Assembly (NCBI RefSeq): GCF_001908275.1
Contig: NZ_CP018620.1
Location: forward strand, 5,394,001 to 5,458,000
Direction of reading: 5' to 3'
Origin: Paenibacillus xylanexedens
Lineage (GTDB): Bacteria > Bacillota > Bacilli > Paenibacillales > Paenibacillaceae
DNA length: 64,000 bases
Shown here: piece after piece, positions 35,462 to 44,695 of the stretch
Layout: each line of letters starts with the position of its first letter
How positions within the stretch are numbered: position 1 is the first letter of the stretch
Position numbers and translations under genes: made by a program
Notes under the pieces: model-generated
Database searches by the model: none
Told to the model about the DNA's origin: nothing
Seen by the model: the letters and a program-made list of their open reading frames with translations, nothing else

Positions 35462-38011
35462 TTACATTAACATTTGCGGGTCTACATCCAGACTAATAAG
35501 CAATTTTTGCGCCTGAACATCATCGTCCATGCGCCGGGCCGTAGCCAGAGCGAGTCCTATGGCGTCTACATCCCCCCGCCATTTTATCATACATTGGAAT
35601 CTGTATCTATTCTTGATCCGAGGAATCGGAGACGCTACCGGCCCCAGTACATCAAAGGCATCATTGCTGAATCGATCCAGACTGCCGAGCCATCCAGCCG
35701 CATTAGCCTTCTCTTTCAGTATTCGCGTATAGTTCTCGGCAAGACGAATCAATACCGGAAGTTGCTCATGCGAAAAGGTCACCAGAATCAGGCGACAGTA
35801 TGGCGGATATTGCAAATTGCGACGGTGCAGCAATTCCTCACGTACAAACGACACATAGTCATGCTGACTCGCATGGCCAATGGAGTAGTGCTCCGGCGTA
35901 TAGGACTGAACAAACACTTCACCAGGCAATTGGTGCCGACCCGCTCGGCCTGCTACCTGAGTTAGTAACTGAAACGTTTTTTCGGCAGCACGAAAATCAG
36001 GCAAATTCAATGCTGAATCCGCTGTTATCACGCCAACCAGAGTCACATCAGGGAAATCAAGTCCCTTCGCAACCATCTGGGTGCCCAGCAATACATCCGC
36101 CTTTTTCTCACGAAACTGTTTCAGCAGCTTCTCGTGAGCCCCTTTTTCCGTTGTTGTATCCACATCCATTCGTATGACCCGAATACCCGGAAAGAGCTTG
36201 GCAAGCTCTTCCTCGACTCGCTGTGTACCTGTACCAAAGTATCGAATATGCTCACTTCCACAATCCGGACACACCTCCGGAGCCGCTTCCGCATACCCGC
36301 AGTAATGACAACGGAGATTATTCGAGCGCTGATGGTACGTCAATGAAATATCACATTCGGGACAACCTGCCACATATCCACAACTTCGGCACATGACAAA
36401 GGTCGAATATCCACGGCGATTCAGCAGAAGCACCGTCTGTTCACCACGTTCCAAGCGCTCCTCCAGCCCTTTGTGCAAAGCCCTGCTGAACATGGAGCGG
36501 TTGCCATCCTTCAACTCTTCACGCATGTCAACGATCCGCACTTCGGGTAGTTTGTTCCCCAGTGCCCGTGTTGGCATCTCCAGCAAGAGTGGTGCAAAAT
36601 CATCATTACTCTGCGAGCGTGCCGCGTAATAACTTTCCAGCGAAGGTGTCGCTGAACCCAGAACAACCACGGCCTGGTGCTGCTGTGCTCTTTTTACCGC
36701 CACATCACGAGCATGATATTTCGGAGTTTCCTCCTGTTTGTAGGAAGTCTCGTGTTCTTCATCCATAATAATCAACCCAAGCCGACTGAATGGAGCAAAT
36801 ACGGCTGAACGCGCCCCAATCGCAACCTTCACCTGACCCTCACGAATCTTGCGCCATTCATCATAACGTTCACCGCCAGACAGACGACTGTGCATAACAG
36901 CAACTTGGTCACCGAAGCGCCCTTTGAAGCGCTCTACCATCTGTGGTGTGAGTGCAATCTCGGGCACCAGAACGATAGCCTGCCGATCCTGCTCGATGCA
37001 TTGTTGAATGGTTTGAAGATAGACTTCCGTCTTGCCACTTCCCGTAACACCATGTAACAAAAACACTCCATGGCGTTGTTCCTGCAATCGGCCATTGATA
37101 TTGTCGTAGACAAGTTTTTGCTCTTCAGTCAGAACCAGCGGTTCAGTCGCTTTAAACTTCCTGCCCTGGTAAGGGTCACGAAAGACCTCAACGTCCTCGG
37201 TTACGATTAATCCCTTTTCCTCAAGCCCTTTAATCGTCGCAGCCGATACCTGTAGTGTAGATAACACTTCTTTCATCGGCATGGGCAGCAGTTCTTTCAT
37301 TTCCAGCAAAAAAGCCAGAATCTCCTTCTGCCGCTGTGCTTTCGCCGGGAATGAAGCAAGTGCTTCCTGAGCAGCAGCAATATCTACAGCCAGATCAACG
37401 GACTTCATCGTTTTTTTATTTAACTTGTCCTTGATGGCCTGACTTTCCAGCAGCACGCCACCAAGCAATAATTTCTTAATTAGTGCAGCATGATTGGGAT
37501 ATTTTCGACTCAGTTGTTGCAGCGGTACCTGACCCCGACTTTTGACAAAGCGGATGATATCCTGCTGTACTTTCTCGGTCGTAGACTCTTCTCCCCAAAC
37601 AAATAACATCTCATCATCCGGTTGTGCTCCCGCCATCTGTCCATCAAGTGCATCTCCCAGCGAGATGTATCGCTCTGCTTTCCCTTTCAATGCCGTCGGC
37701 ACCATGACCTGCAATGACAAAATCCGGTTACTGGCATAACGTCCACTCATCCATTCGGCCAACTCAACCAAATCCTTTGACAACGGGGGAACAATGTCCA
37801 GTAACTCCTGAATCTGCTTAAGCTTGAATGTTTCCTCTCCGGTACGCGGCACAAGATCAATCACGAATCCCTGCACCGTCCGATGACCAAAAGGCACACC
37901 CACCCGGCTGCCAATCTCGATCCATTCTCTCATCGATTCAGGTACCAGGTAATCAAACGGCCGATCTGTTTCCTTCACGGGAACATCGACTATGACCTTG
38001 GCAATCTCCAT
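35462..38011 (-). CDS. priA: Primosomal protein N' (replication restart helicase PriA)
   Basis: 849 aa. N-terminal DNA-binding domain, Walker A HGVTGSGKTEVY near 325, DEEH box MDEEHETSYKQEE, then eight zinc-binding Cys in paired CxxC units (CRSCGYVAGCPEC, CHYCG, CPDCG) near 550-590 and QVAGRAGRH. It reloads DnaB at stalled forks. Longer than E. coli PriA by roughly 115 residues, in line with Bacillota homologues. Starts 3 bp past the coaBC stop. Confidence 0.96.
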   Translation of the reverse strand: MEIAKVIVDVPVKETDRPFDYLVPESMREWIEIGSRVGVPFGHRTVQGFVIDLVPRTGEETFKLKQIQELLDIVPPLSKDLVELAEWMSGRYASNRILSLQVMVPTALKGKAERYISLGDALDGQMAGAQPDDEMLFVWGEESTTEKVQQDIIRFVKSRGQVPLQQLSRKYPNHAALIKKLLLGGVLLESQAIKDKLNKKTMKSVDLAVDIAAAQEALASFPAKAQRQKEILAFLLEMKELLPMPMKEVLSTLQVSAATIKGLEEKGLIVTEDVEVFRDPYQGRKFKATEPLVLTEEQKLVYDNINGRLQEQRHGVFLLHGVTGSGKTEVYLQTIQQCIEQDRQAIVLVPEIALTPQMVERFKGRFGDQVAVMHSRLSGGERYDEWRKIREGQVKVAIGARSAVFAPFSRLGLIIMDEEHETSYKQEETPKYHARDVAVKRAQQHQAVVVLGSATPSLESYYAARSQSNDDFAPLLLEMPTRALGNKLPEVRIVDMREELKDGNRSMFSRALHKGLEERLERGEQTVLLLNRRGYSTFVMCRSCGYVAGCPECDISLTYHQRSNNLRCHYCGYAEAAPEVCPDCGSEHIRYFGTGTQRVEEELAKLFPGIRVIRMDVDTTTEKGAHEKLLKQFREKKADVLLGTQMVAKGLDFPDVTLVGVITADSALNLPDFRAAEKTFQLLTQVAGRAGRHQLPGEVFVQSYTPEHYSIGHASQHDYVSFVREELLHRRNLQYPPYCRLILVTFSHEQLPVLIRLAENYTRILKEKANAAGWLGSLDRFSNDAFDVLGPVASPIPRIKNRYRFQCMIKWRGDVDAIGLALATARRMDDDVQAQKLLISLDVDPQMLM

Positions 38012-38014
38012 ATC

Positions 38015-39250
38015 CTAATTCCTCCCGGCAATGCGCTCCGCCGCAATCCGGAGCAACCGATGAGCCACATCGTCCTTGGCCATCACTGGAAGCTCCTCCA
38101 CCAAACCTTCCCGGTCATAGATATGTACCGCGTTGGTGTCTGTTCCAAATCCTGCACCCGTGCGGGTTACATCATTGGCTACGATCAGATCACAGTTTTT
38201 CCGTTCCAATTTCTCACGTGCATACATCTCAACTGACTGAGTCTCCGCAGCAAAACCAATCAAAAACTGATGGGTTTTCTGTTTGCCCAGTGTTTCAAGA
38301 ATATCTATATTTTTAATAAGTTCGAGCGACAGCGTGTCGCCTTTCTTCTTGATCTTCTCGGTATAAACTTCCTTTGGACGATAATCGGCAACTGCCGCCG
38401 CCTTAACCACGATATCAGCATCGTCCCACTCGCGTGTTACCGCTTCATACATATCCTGTGCAGACTGTACAGGGATCAACTCCACGTTCTCCGGTGGCTT
38501 GGATTGGGTACTGCCCATAACCAATTTCACATCTGCCCCCAGATCACGCGCAGCTGCGGCTATGGCAAATCCCATTTTGCCAGATGAATCGTTCGTAATG
38601 TATCGTACTGGATCAATGCGCTCAATCGTACCTCCAGCCGTAACAACAACCTTCTTGCCTTGTAACAATGGAGCTTGTCCCTGCCGACTAATGCCTGCAG
38701 ACTCTCGCTGTTCAAAGAAACGTTCTACCACATCCACAATGCTCTCCGGTTCTTCCAGACGTCCCTTGCCCACATATCCACACGCAAGCAGACCTTCACC
38801 CGGTTCAATCATCATGGCGCCCCGTTCAACAAGCAGGTTCATATTATGCTTTACAGCTGGATGATCATACATATGTACATTCATCGCTGGAGCAATCATG
38901 ACAGGGGCTGTCGTGGCAAGAAGAGTCGTTGAGAGCATATCATCTGCCATGCCATGCGCCATCTTGGCAATGACATTGGCTGTTGCCGGAGCAACCAGAA
39001 CAAGATCCGCCAGATCGGCCAGATGAATATGAGATACGACTGCTGGTTCACGCTCATCAAATGTATCGGTATATACGGTGTTTCGGGTCAACGTTTGCAG
39101 CGTCAATTCGGTAATAAACTGTGTAGCAGAAGCTGTCATGATCACATGAACATCCGCTCCCTTTTGCACCAGTCTGCTGCATAATGTTGCCGCTTTGTAA
39201 GCGGCTATGCCGCCAGTCACACCAAGCACGATTTTTTTACCGTTCAACAT
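38015..39250 (-). CDS. coaBC: Bifunctional phosphopantothenoylcysteine decarboxylase / phosphopantothenate-cysteine ligase
   Basis: 411 aa. The N-terminal CoaC half (about 1-190) is a flavoprotein: VLGVTGGIAAYKAA, the catalytic-His region IHLADLADLVLVAPAT, APAMNVHMYDHPA and the Cys motif ACGYVGKGRL. The C-terminal CoaB half begins VVVTAGGTIERIDPVRYITN, with KAAAVADYRP and a Lys-rich KIKKKGD. Two steps of coenzyme A synthesis. A terminator separates it from rpoZ upstream, so it probably has its own promoter. Confidence 0.96.
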   Translation of the reverse strand: MLNGKKIVLGVTGGIAAYKAATLCSRLVQKGADVHVIMTASATQFITELTLQTLTRNTVYTDTFDEREPAVVSHIHLADLADLVLVAPATANVIAKMAHGMADDMLSTTLLATTAPVMIAPAMNVHMYDHPAVKHNMNLLVERGAMMIEPGEGLLACGYVGKGRLEEPESIVDVVERFFEQRESAGISRQGQAPLLQGKKVVVTAGGTIERIDPVRYITNDSSGKMGFAIAAAARDLGADVKLVMGSTQSKPPENVELIPVQSAQDMYEAVTREWDDADIVVKAAAVADYRPKEVYTEKIKKKGDTLSLELIKNIDILETLGKQKTHQFLIGFAAETQSVEMYAREKLERKNCDLIVANDVTRTGAGFGTDTNAVHIYDREGLVEELPVMAKDDVAHRLLRIAAERIAGRN

Positions 39251-39313
39251 GTTTATTTCCCCCGATATTTATACGACGTCTAAGTAAGATTCCGTTAAAA
39301 TATGCTTATTCGT

Positions 39314-39338
39314 AAAAAAATAACAACCTCGCGGTTGT
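39314..39338 (-). terminator. rpoZ terminator
   Basis: Minus strand: ACAACC-GCGA-GGTTGT followed by TATTTTTTT, 50 bp past the rpoZ stop. Confidence 0.8.
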
Positions 39339-39388
39339 CAATTAATCCGGCTTGCGCCGTATGCAGTTGAAGAGCAGCCGCAGGCGGC

Positions 39389-39601
39389 TTACTCTTCTTC
39401 TTCGTCCTGTCCTTTGATGACAACGAGCAGGTCTCCATAGATTTCTTCCAGTGCAACGCCAACTTGCTTATGGGATCTCGCACCTCTTAAATCCGTTTTT
39501 TCACCTTCACGTAGCTGTCTAGCCCGGCGGGAAGCAGCAACAACAAGGGAATACTTGCTGTCGACTTTGTTCATCATTTCATCAATAGAAGGATACAGCA
39601 T
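39389..39601 (-). CDS. rpoZ: DNA-directed RNA polymerase omega subunit
   Basis: 70 aa from the ATG at 39601 (AGAGGTG upstream). It begins [20 protein letters not shown], has the conserved ASRRARQL helix and ends in an acidic tail QDEEEE. Stabilises RNA polymerase assembly. It follows gmk in the yicC-remA-gmk-rpoZ order known from B. subtilis. Confidence 0.95.
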   Translation of the reverse strand: MLYPSIDEMMNKVDSKYSLVVAASRRARQLREGEKTDLRGARSHKQVGVALEEIYGDLLVVIKGQDEEEE

Positions 39602-39758
39602 ATTAACAAACACCTCTTCGCATTAGTATAATCACAAGTTGCCGCCTGACAGAACTGATGTGGCATGTCTTCACACCCGGGCATTCCGAGAAGGAGTGCT
39701 TCAGTATATGATATGACAACTGCCCCACTTATATCGCATTCTGCAGCGGCAAAAGGGA

Positions 39759-40331
39759 TTATTTATTGATCTTACAATGTTCGGCGATTATGATGCTTTC
39801 TATTCTCTTGCACGCCAAATCAATTTCATCATTAACAACAGCGTAATCATACTGCTCCAGCAGACTGATCTCATCAACCGCCACGGACATCCGGTGATCA
39901 ATGGTCGCTTGGCTTTCGGTACCACGGCCCTGAATGCGATCTTTCAGCTCGTCCAATGAAGGAGGAAGCAGGAAAACAAAGATCCCTTCCGGGAATTTCT
40001 CTTTCACTTTTAACGCGCCTTGAACCTCAATCTCCAGAATGATGTCGCGGCCTTCGTTAATCGTTTTCTCTACAAAATCACGCGGTGTTCCGTAATAATT
40101 ACCAACATACTCCGCATGTTCCAACAATTGATCTTCAGCAATCATGTTCTGGAACTCTTCATGACTTCTGAAGAAATAGTTCACACCATGTTCTTCACCA
40201 AGACGAGGCTGACGGGTTGTCGCCGATACAGAATAGATCAATTCCGGCACCCGTTTGCGCAAAGCGCTGCATACAGTACCCTTCCCGACCCCAGATGGGC
40301 CGGACAACACTACCAGTAATCCCTTAGACAT
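39759..40331 (-). CDS. gmk: Guanylate kinase
   Basis: 190 aa; start set at [19 protein letters not shown] (ATG 40331, TGGAGTG upstream). The P-loop is GPSGVGKGT and the GMP-binding segment [16 protein letters not shown] follows near residue 40. Converts GMP to GDP with ATP. It lies 13 bp after remA; the remA-gmk pair is widely kept in Bacillota. Confidence 0.96.
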   Translation of the reverse strand: MSKGLLVVLSGPSGVGKGTVCSALRKRVPELIYSVSATTRQPRLGEEHGVNYFFRSHEEFQNMIAEDQLLEHAEYVGNYYGTPRDFVEKTINEGRDIILEIEVQGALKVKEKFPEGIFVFLLPPSLDELKDRIQGRGTESQATIDHRMSVAVDEISLLEQYDYAVVNDEIDLACKRIESIIIAEHCKINK

Positions 40332-40344
40332 ATTACACTCCATT

Positions 40345-40605
40345 TTATTCGTCGTTATCATCATCTTTCGAAGAAAGACGATGGGCGACCGTCTCAGGCT
40401 GAACTGCAGACAAAATGACATGATCGCTATCCGTAATAATTACGGCACGAGTACGTCTTCCGTACGTTGCATCAATCAGCATGTGACGATCTCTTGCCTC
40501 TTGTATAATTCTCTTGATCGGCGCCGATTCCGGACTCACGATGGATATAATCCGGTTCGCCGATACGATGTTACCGAATCCAATGTTAATGAGTTTGATT
40601 GCCAT
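40345..40605 (-). CDS. remA: Extracellular matrix regulator RemA (DUF370)
   Basis: 86 aa; start taken as [20 protein letters not shown] (ATG 40605, GGGGGAAG upstream). Helix [13 protein letters not shown] ([35 protein letters not shown] cut at its loop) is diagnostic. In B. subtilis RemA binds DNA and activates the matrix operons, glycine betaine uptake and other genes; it assembles into rings. Worth linking to the polysaccharide cluster of this window as a possible target, though no site was identified. Confidence 0.95.
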   Translation of the reverse strand: MAIKLINIGFGNIVSANRIISIVSPESAPIKRIIQEARDRHMLIDATYGRRTRAVIITDSDHVILSAVQPETVAHRLSSKDDDNDE

Positions 40606-40656
40606 AATCAGGTTCTTCCCCCTATACATGCGACTCTTTTGCCGAAATGTGGCCGT

Positions 40657-41556
40657 TCATTCGATATTCGCAGCTTGCTCACGAATCTTCTCCAGCTCCG
40701 CCTTCATCTCGACAACACGATTCACCAGAGCCAAATGGTTGGCTTTTGATCCAATCGTATTGACTTCCCGATTCATCTCTTGAATTAGAAAGTCCAACTT
40801 ACGACCTACGGGCTCATCATTCTTCAGCAGTTCCCTGCTCTGTCCAAAGTGACTCTGTAGACGCGTAAGCTCCTCTTCTATGTTAGAACGATCGGCAAAC
40901 ATTGCAATTTCCATACCCAATTTATGCTCATCAAAAGGGAAAGAGCCTTCTTCCTGCATTTCCGTAAGCCTTTGTCTTAGCTTGTTGCGATAATCACTTA
41001 CTACAGTTGGTGCAAGATTAAGCATCTCGGTATGCAGTGACTCCAGACGGGAAATCCGCCGTTCCAGATCACTGGCCAGATGAAGACCCTCGCGAGCGCG
41101 CATCTGTTCAAGGCTGGACAGAGCCTCTTTCAATCCTTCCTGCAGAACTCGCTCCCATTCGTCCTTCTGCTCTTCGGGAATGGAACTTGTCCCATCCGAA
41201 TGAACCATGACGTCCGGCAGCCCAAGCATATCCACAATACTTGGTTTGCCCTGCAATCCATATTGGGTCTCCAGTTGCTCTGCAGCCTGCAGATAGGCCC
41301 TGACCGTCTGTTCATTCAGAACAGCGGGAAGAGCCTGGTCTTCCTCTTTTTCTTTCATTACATAAACATCAATCCGCCCACGTTTCAAACGACTCTGTAC
41401 GATCTTCCTCAAACCGTCTTCATAATACGTCCACTCTCTTGGCAGACGCATCATCACTTCGCAATAACGATGATTAACAGATTTGATCTCTAATTGTACC
41501 TTATAGCCGCCAAAATGAAAGGCGGATTGACCGTATCCGGTCATACTGAATGACAT
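40657..41556 (-). CDS. YicC-family endoribonuclease
   Basis: 299 aa from the ATG at 41556 (MSFSMTGYGQS). There is no strong ribosome site; GTG 41565 and ATG 41562 are alternatives. YicC family: N-terminal MTGYG, EIKSVNHRYCEVMMRLP, and a C-terminal DUF1732 half with KLDFLIQEMNREVNTIGSKA and VEMKAELEKIREQAANIE. E. coli YicC is reported to be an endoribonuclease acting on small RNAs. It follows yitJ with only about 20 bp between, and remA follows. Confidence 0.93.
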   Translation of the reverse strand: MSFSMTGYGQSAFHFGGYKVQLEIKSVNHRYCEVMMRLPREWTYYEDGLRKIVQSRLKRGRIDVYVMKEKEEDQALPAVLNEQTVRAYLQAAEQLETQYGLQGKPSIVDMLGLPDVMVHSDGTSSIPEEQKDEWERVLQEGLKEALSSLEQMRAREGLHLASDLERRISRLESLHTEMLNLAPTVVSDYRNKLRQRLTEMQEEGSFPFDEHKLGMEIAMFADRSNIEEELTRLQSHFGQSRELLKNDEPVGRKLDFLIQEMNREVNTIGSKANHLALVNRVVEMKAELEKIREQAANIE

Positions 41557-41575
41557 CGGCATCACATCCGTTTTA

Positions 41576-43465
41576 CTATTGTAATTGATTATTAGGGTTG
41601 AAACAAGTAGGACATTGATGCTCCGACTTCTCCCATACGTATTGAGTCAGTTCGGCAGTCATGCCGTAGAACATAAACGGTGTCATGAGATAGATGCCTT
41701 TGAAATGCGCTGTTGCTACGTCCAGCAGTTCTTTGGCAATTTTTACTCCCATCGCACGGCCTTCTTCGCCTTCCAGACCGGCCATACGGGAACGCACTTC
41801 ATCCGAGAGCTGAATTCCGGGAACCTCGTTGTGCAGATACTCTGCATTCCGTCCACTCGCCAGCGGCATTACACCTACAAAAATGGGCACATCCAGATGT
41901 TTGGTCGCTTCGTGCATTGCTACAATCAACTCAGGATCATAGATCGGTTGTGTCATGATGTAATCAGCGCCAGAGGCAATTTTCTTCTCCAGACGTTGTA
42001 CAGCTTTCTCCAAATATTTCACATTAGGATTAAATGCCGCTCCGATGACAAAACCAGCTTTTTGCTTCAGCGGTTTACCTGAGAAAGCCACTCCATCGTT
42101 CAACTGTTTGATCATGCGTATGATTTCAAAAGAAGTCAGATCGTATACCGAGCTCGAACCAGGCAGATCGCCAAATCTTGCAGGATCTCCTGTTACAGCC
42201 AGTACATGATTAATACTCAAAGCATCAAATCCCATCATGTGGGACTGCGTTCCAATCAGATTCCGGTCACGGCAGGCAATATGCACCAGTGGACGAAGGC
42301 CCGTGCGATCCTGAACGAGGTGACCCAGCGCCATGTTGCTCATGCGTGTAACCGCGAGTGAATTATCGGCCAGTGTCAGGGCATCGGCTCCGGCTGCTTT
42401 CAGTGTCTCGGCACCTTTCATGAACTTGGCAATGTCCAAGTCACGTGGCGGGTCAAGTTCAACGATAACGGTGTGACGATGCTTGACCAGATCAACGATC
42501 GTAGGCTGTCCGCCACGTCCGGAACGCTCATCCACATGTTCATGCAACACAATACGCGGTTTGGATTCTGACGGATCAGGCTCCAGAATGGGCGAAGGCA
42601 CATAGTCAGCAAGCGCCTCTTTCATAGCGGTAATATGATCAGGTGTCGTACCACAGCAACCGCCGATAATACGAGCGCCCAGTTCAGCAAATTGCACTGC
42701 CGTCTGACCAAAGTACTCCGGAGTCGCACCATAACGGAACTGACCATCCACATAATCTGCGGCACCCGCGTTCGGGTAGACGGACATTGGAATACCAATA
42801 CGTCCGGAGACGGTTTCCATGGCACGCATAATCCCGTTTGGACCTGAGCGACAGTTAAAACCAATGACGTCCGCACCCTGCTCCCGCATAATACGGAAGG
42901 CTTCAGGCATTGTATATCCGTCCAGTGTGTGTCCTACATCCTCTACCGCGAACTGTCCAATTACGGGCAGATCACTTAGCTTGCGCGCTTGCAAAAGGGC
43001 AATATCCATTTCCTCGATATCATAGAAGGTCTCAAGCAAAATGCCATCCACGCCTTCATCTAGCAGTGCAGAGATCTGTTGTTGATAAAAGCGTTTCAGT
43101 TCACTCGTTGACACGTTTGTCCGCTTGCCACCTCGAATGGAACCAACTGCACCAAGCACATAACCGGTATCTCCAGCTACCTCTTTGGCGATGCGTACGC
43201 CGGCACGGTTCACGTCCTCCACCTTGGACTCCAGACCGAACTTGGACAACTTGTCGTAATTGGCAGAATACGTATTTGTTTCAAATATTTCTGTACCTGC
43301 ATCCCGATAACGGCGATGTACATCCGCCACTACTTCAGGTGAAATCAAGTTTAATTCTTCATATGAAATCCCCACCGGGAACCCCATTTGGTACAGAAAT
43401 GTTCCCATGGCCCCATCTCCAACGAGAACCCGTTCCTGCATAACTTTGCGCAAATCCGCCTTCAT
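41576..43465 (-). CDS. yitJ: Bifunctional homocysteine S-methyltransferase / methylenetetrahydrofolate reductase (YitJ type)
   Basis: 629 aa. The N-terminal homocysteine methyltransferase domain (about 1-300) has VGDGAMGTFLYQMG and the zinc Cys in VIGFNCRSGP and IGGCCGTTPDHI. The C-terminal reductase domain (about 330-610) has VELDPPRDLD, HIACRDRN, ALSINHVLAVTGDPARFGD and ADYIMTQPIYDPE. It makes 5-methyl-THF and transfers methyl to homocysteine. The 213-bp upstream gap contains no recognisable S-box riboswitch, unlike yitJ of B. subtilis. GGGGGGAAA precedes the ATG. Confidence 0.92.
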   Translation of the reverse strand: MKADLRKVMQERVLVGDGAMGTFLYQMGFPVGISYEELNLISPEVVADVHRRYRDAGTEIFETNTYSANYDKLSKFGLESKVEDVNRAGVRIAKEVAGDTGYVLGAVGSIRGGKRTNVSTSELKRFYQQQISALLDEGVDGILLETFYDIEEMDIALLQARKLSDLPVIGQFAVEDVGHTLDGYTMPEAFRIMREQGADVIGFNCRSGPNGIMRAMETVSGRIGIPMSVYPNAGAADYVDGQFRYGATPEYFGQTAVQFAELGARIIGGCCGTTPDHITAMKEALADYVPSPILEPDPSESKPRIVLHEHVDERSGRGGQPTIVDLVKHRHTVIVELDPPRDLDIAKFMKGAETLKAAGADALTLADNSLAVTRMSNMALGHLVQDRTGLRPLVHIACRDRNLIGTQSHMMGFDALSINHVLAVTGDPARFGDLPGSSSVYDLTSFEIIRMIKQLNDGVAFSGKPLKQKAGFVIGAAFNPNVKYLEKAVQRLEKKIASGADYIMTQPIYDPELIVAMHEATKHLDVPIFVGVMPLASGRNAEYLHNEVPGIQLSDEVRSRMAGLEGEEGRAMGVKIAKELLDVATAHFKGIYLMTPFMFYGMTAELTQYVWEKSEHQCPTCFNPNNQLQ

Positions 43466-43635
43466 CCTATTTCCCCCCGCCTAGCTGTGATCATTTACAT
43501 ACTAATGTAACACAAAAAACGCTAAAAAACGAAGAAAAACACAGGTTTTTAATGAGTATCCAGCTCATATGGACTTTCTTGCCATACAGCCCCCAATATG
43601 TCTCTGTACAGGAGACACGACCTATCCTTTTTGAC

Positions 43636-43660
43636 AAAAAAAGAGGCCCGCAGGCCCCTT
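43636..43660 (-). terminator. dapF terminator
   Basis: Minus strand: GGGGCC-TGCG-GGCCTC stem followed by seven T, about 20 bp past the dapF stop. Confidence 0.8.
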
Positions 43661-43679
43661 TGGTTAAACCTTTCACTTT

Positions 43680-44513
43680 TTATGAAGTGATTCCCTTAAA
43701 AACAACTTCAGCAGGTCCAGTCATGTACACATGATTGTCAGCTTCATTCCACTCAATGTGGAGATCCCCACCCTTGAGGCTGATGACTGCTGTACGATCT
43801 GTATGTCCATTCAGGACAGAGGATACCAGTGTTGCACAAGCTCCGGTTCCACAAGCTAGTGTTGGACCCGCTCCGCGTTCCCATACACGCATGTCCACAT
43901 ATCCACGGTCACGAACTGTGGCGAATTCCACATTGATTTTTTTCGGAAACATCGGATGCACTTCAAGAAGTGGGCCCCAAGTCGTGAGGTCAAAATTCAC
44001 AGCGTCATCTACATAGATAACCGCATGTGGATTACCCATGGATACGGCAGTGAATTTGAACGCATGTCCATTCGCTTCAATGTAGTGATCAACCACTGGG
44101 TTGGCATCCACCGTTGTAGGCACTTGAAGGCCGTTCAGGATCGGCTCACCCATGTCAACACGAACCGTTTCCACTTTACCATCACGAATGTTGAGACTTA
44201 CAGGTTGTACCCCTGCACCAATCGTTTCAATGGTGATCTGCTCCTGGTTCACGTGACCATGATCGTATACGTATTTGGATACACAGCGAATGGCATTACC
44301 GCACTGCTCTGCTTCCGAACCGTCCGAATTCATGATACGCATCTGAAAGTCTGCCTTTTCTGAAGGCAGTATATAAACCAGGCCGTCCGCACCGATACCA
44401 AAGAACCGGTTGCACCATTTCACAGCCAATTCTGCAGCATCTGCCGGAAGCTCCTTTTCACCAAATACAACGATAAAATCGTTACCAAGTCCATGCATTT
44501 TCGTAAATTCCAT
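43680..44513 (-). CDS. dapF: Diaminopimelate epimerase
   Basis: 277 aa; start set at MEFTKMHGLGNDFIVV (ATG 44513, AAGGAGTG upstream). The two catalytic Cys are seen in EAEQCGNAIRC and in LACGTGACAT. Converts LL- to meso-diaminopimelate for lysine and cell-wall synthesis. A single-gene unit, bracketed by terminators. Confidence 0.96.
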   Translation of the reverse strand: MEFTKMHGLGNDFIVVFGEKELPADAAELAVKWCNRFFGIGADGLVYILPSEKADFQMRIMNSDGSEAEQCGNAIRCVSKYVYDHGHVNQEQITIETIGAGVQPVSLNIRDGKVETVRVDMGEPILNGLQVPTTVDANPVVDHYIEANGHAFKFTAVSMGNPHAVIYVDDAVNFDLTTWGPLLEVHPMFPKKINVEFATVRDRGYVDMRVWERGAGPTLACGTGACATLVSSVLNGHTDRTAVISLKGGDLHIEWNEADNHVYMTGPAEVVFKGITS

Positions 44514-44606
44514 AATCTTGCCCACTCCTTTTGGCAGTCTGCTGCCAAAGCTATATTCTTGCTCTTCTACAGGATTACCATAGAAATTCATATTCAGCAT
44601 TTACAC

Positions 44607-44663
44607 AAAAAAGCTATCCTGCAAAATGCCAAAGCTGCCGCTTTGAATCATTTTGAGGATAGC
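44607..44663 (-). terminator. Terminator of the P-type ATPase gene
   Basis: Minus strand: GCTATCCT-CAAAATG pairs with CATTTTG-AGGATAGC (one bulge), with an inner AAAGC / GCTTT stem, followed by six T. Lies 33 bp past the ATPase stop. Confidence 0.9.
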
Positions 44664-44695
44664 ATAACGAAATAGGTAAGGAAAAGGTATTGATT

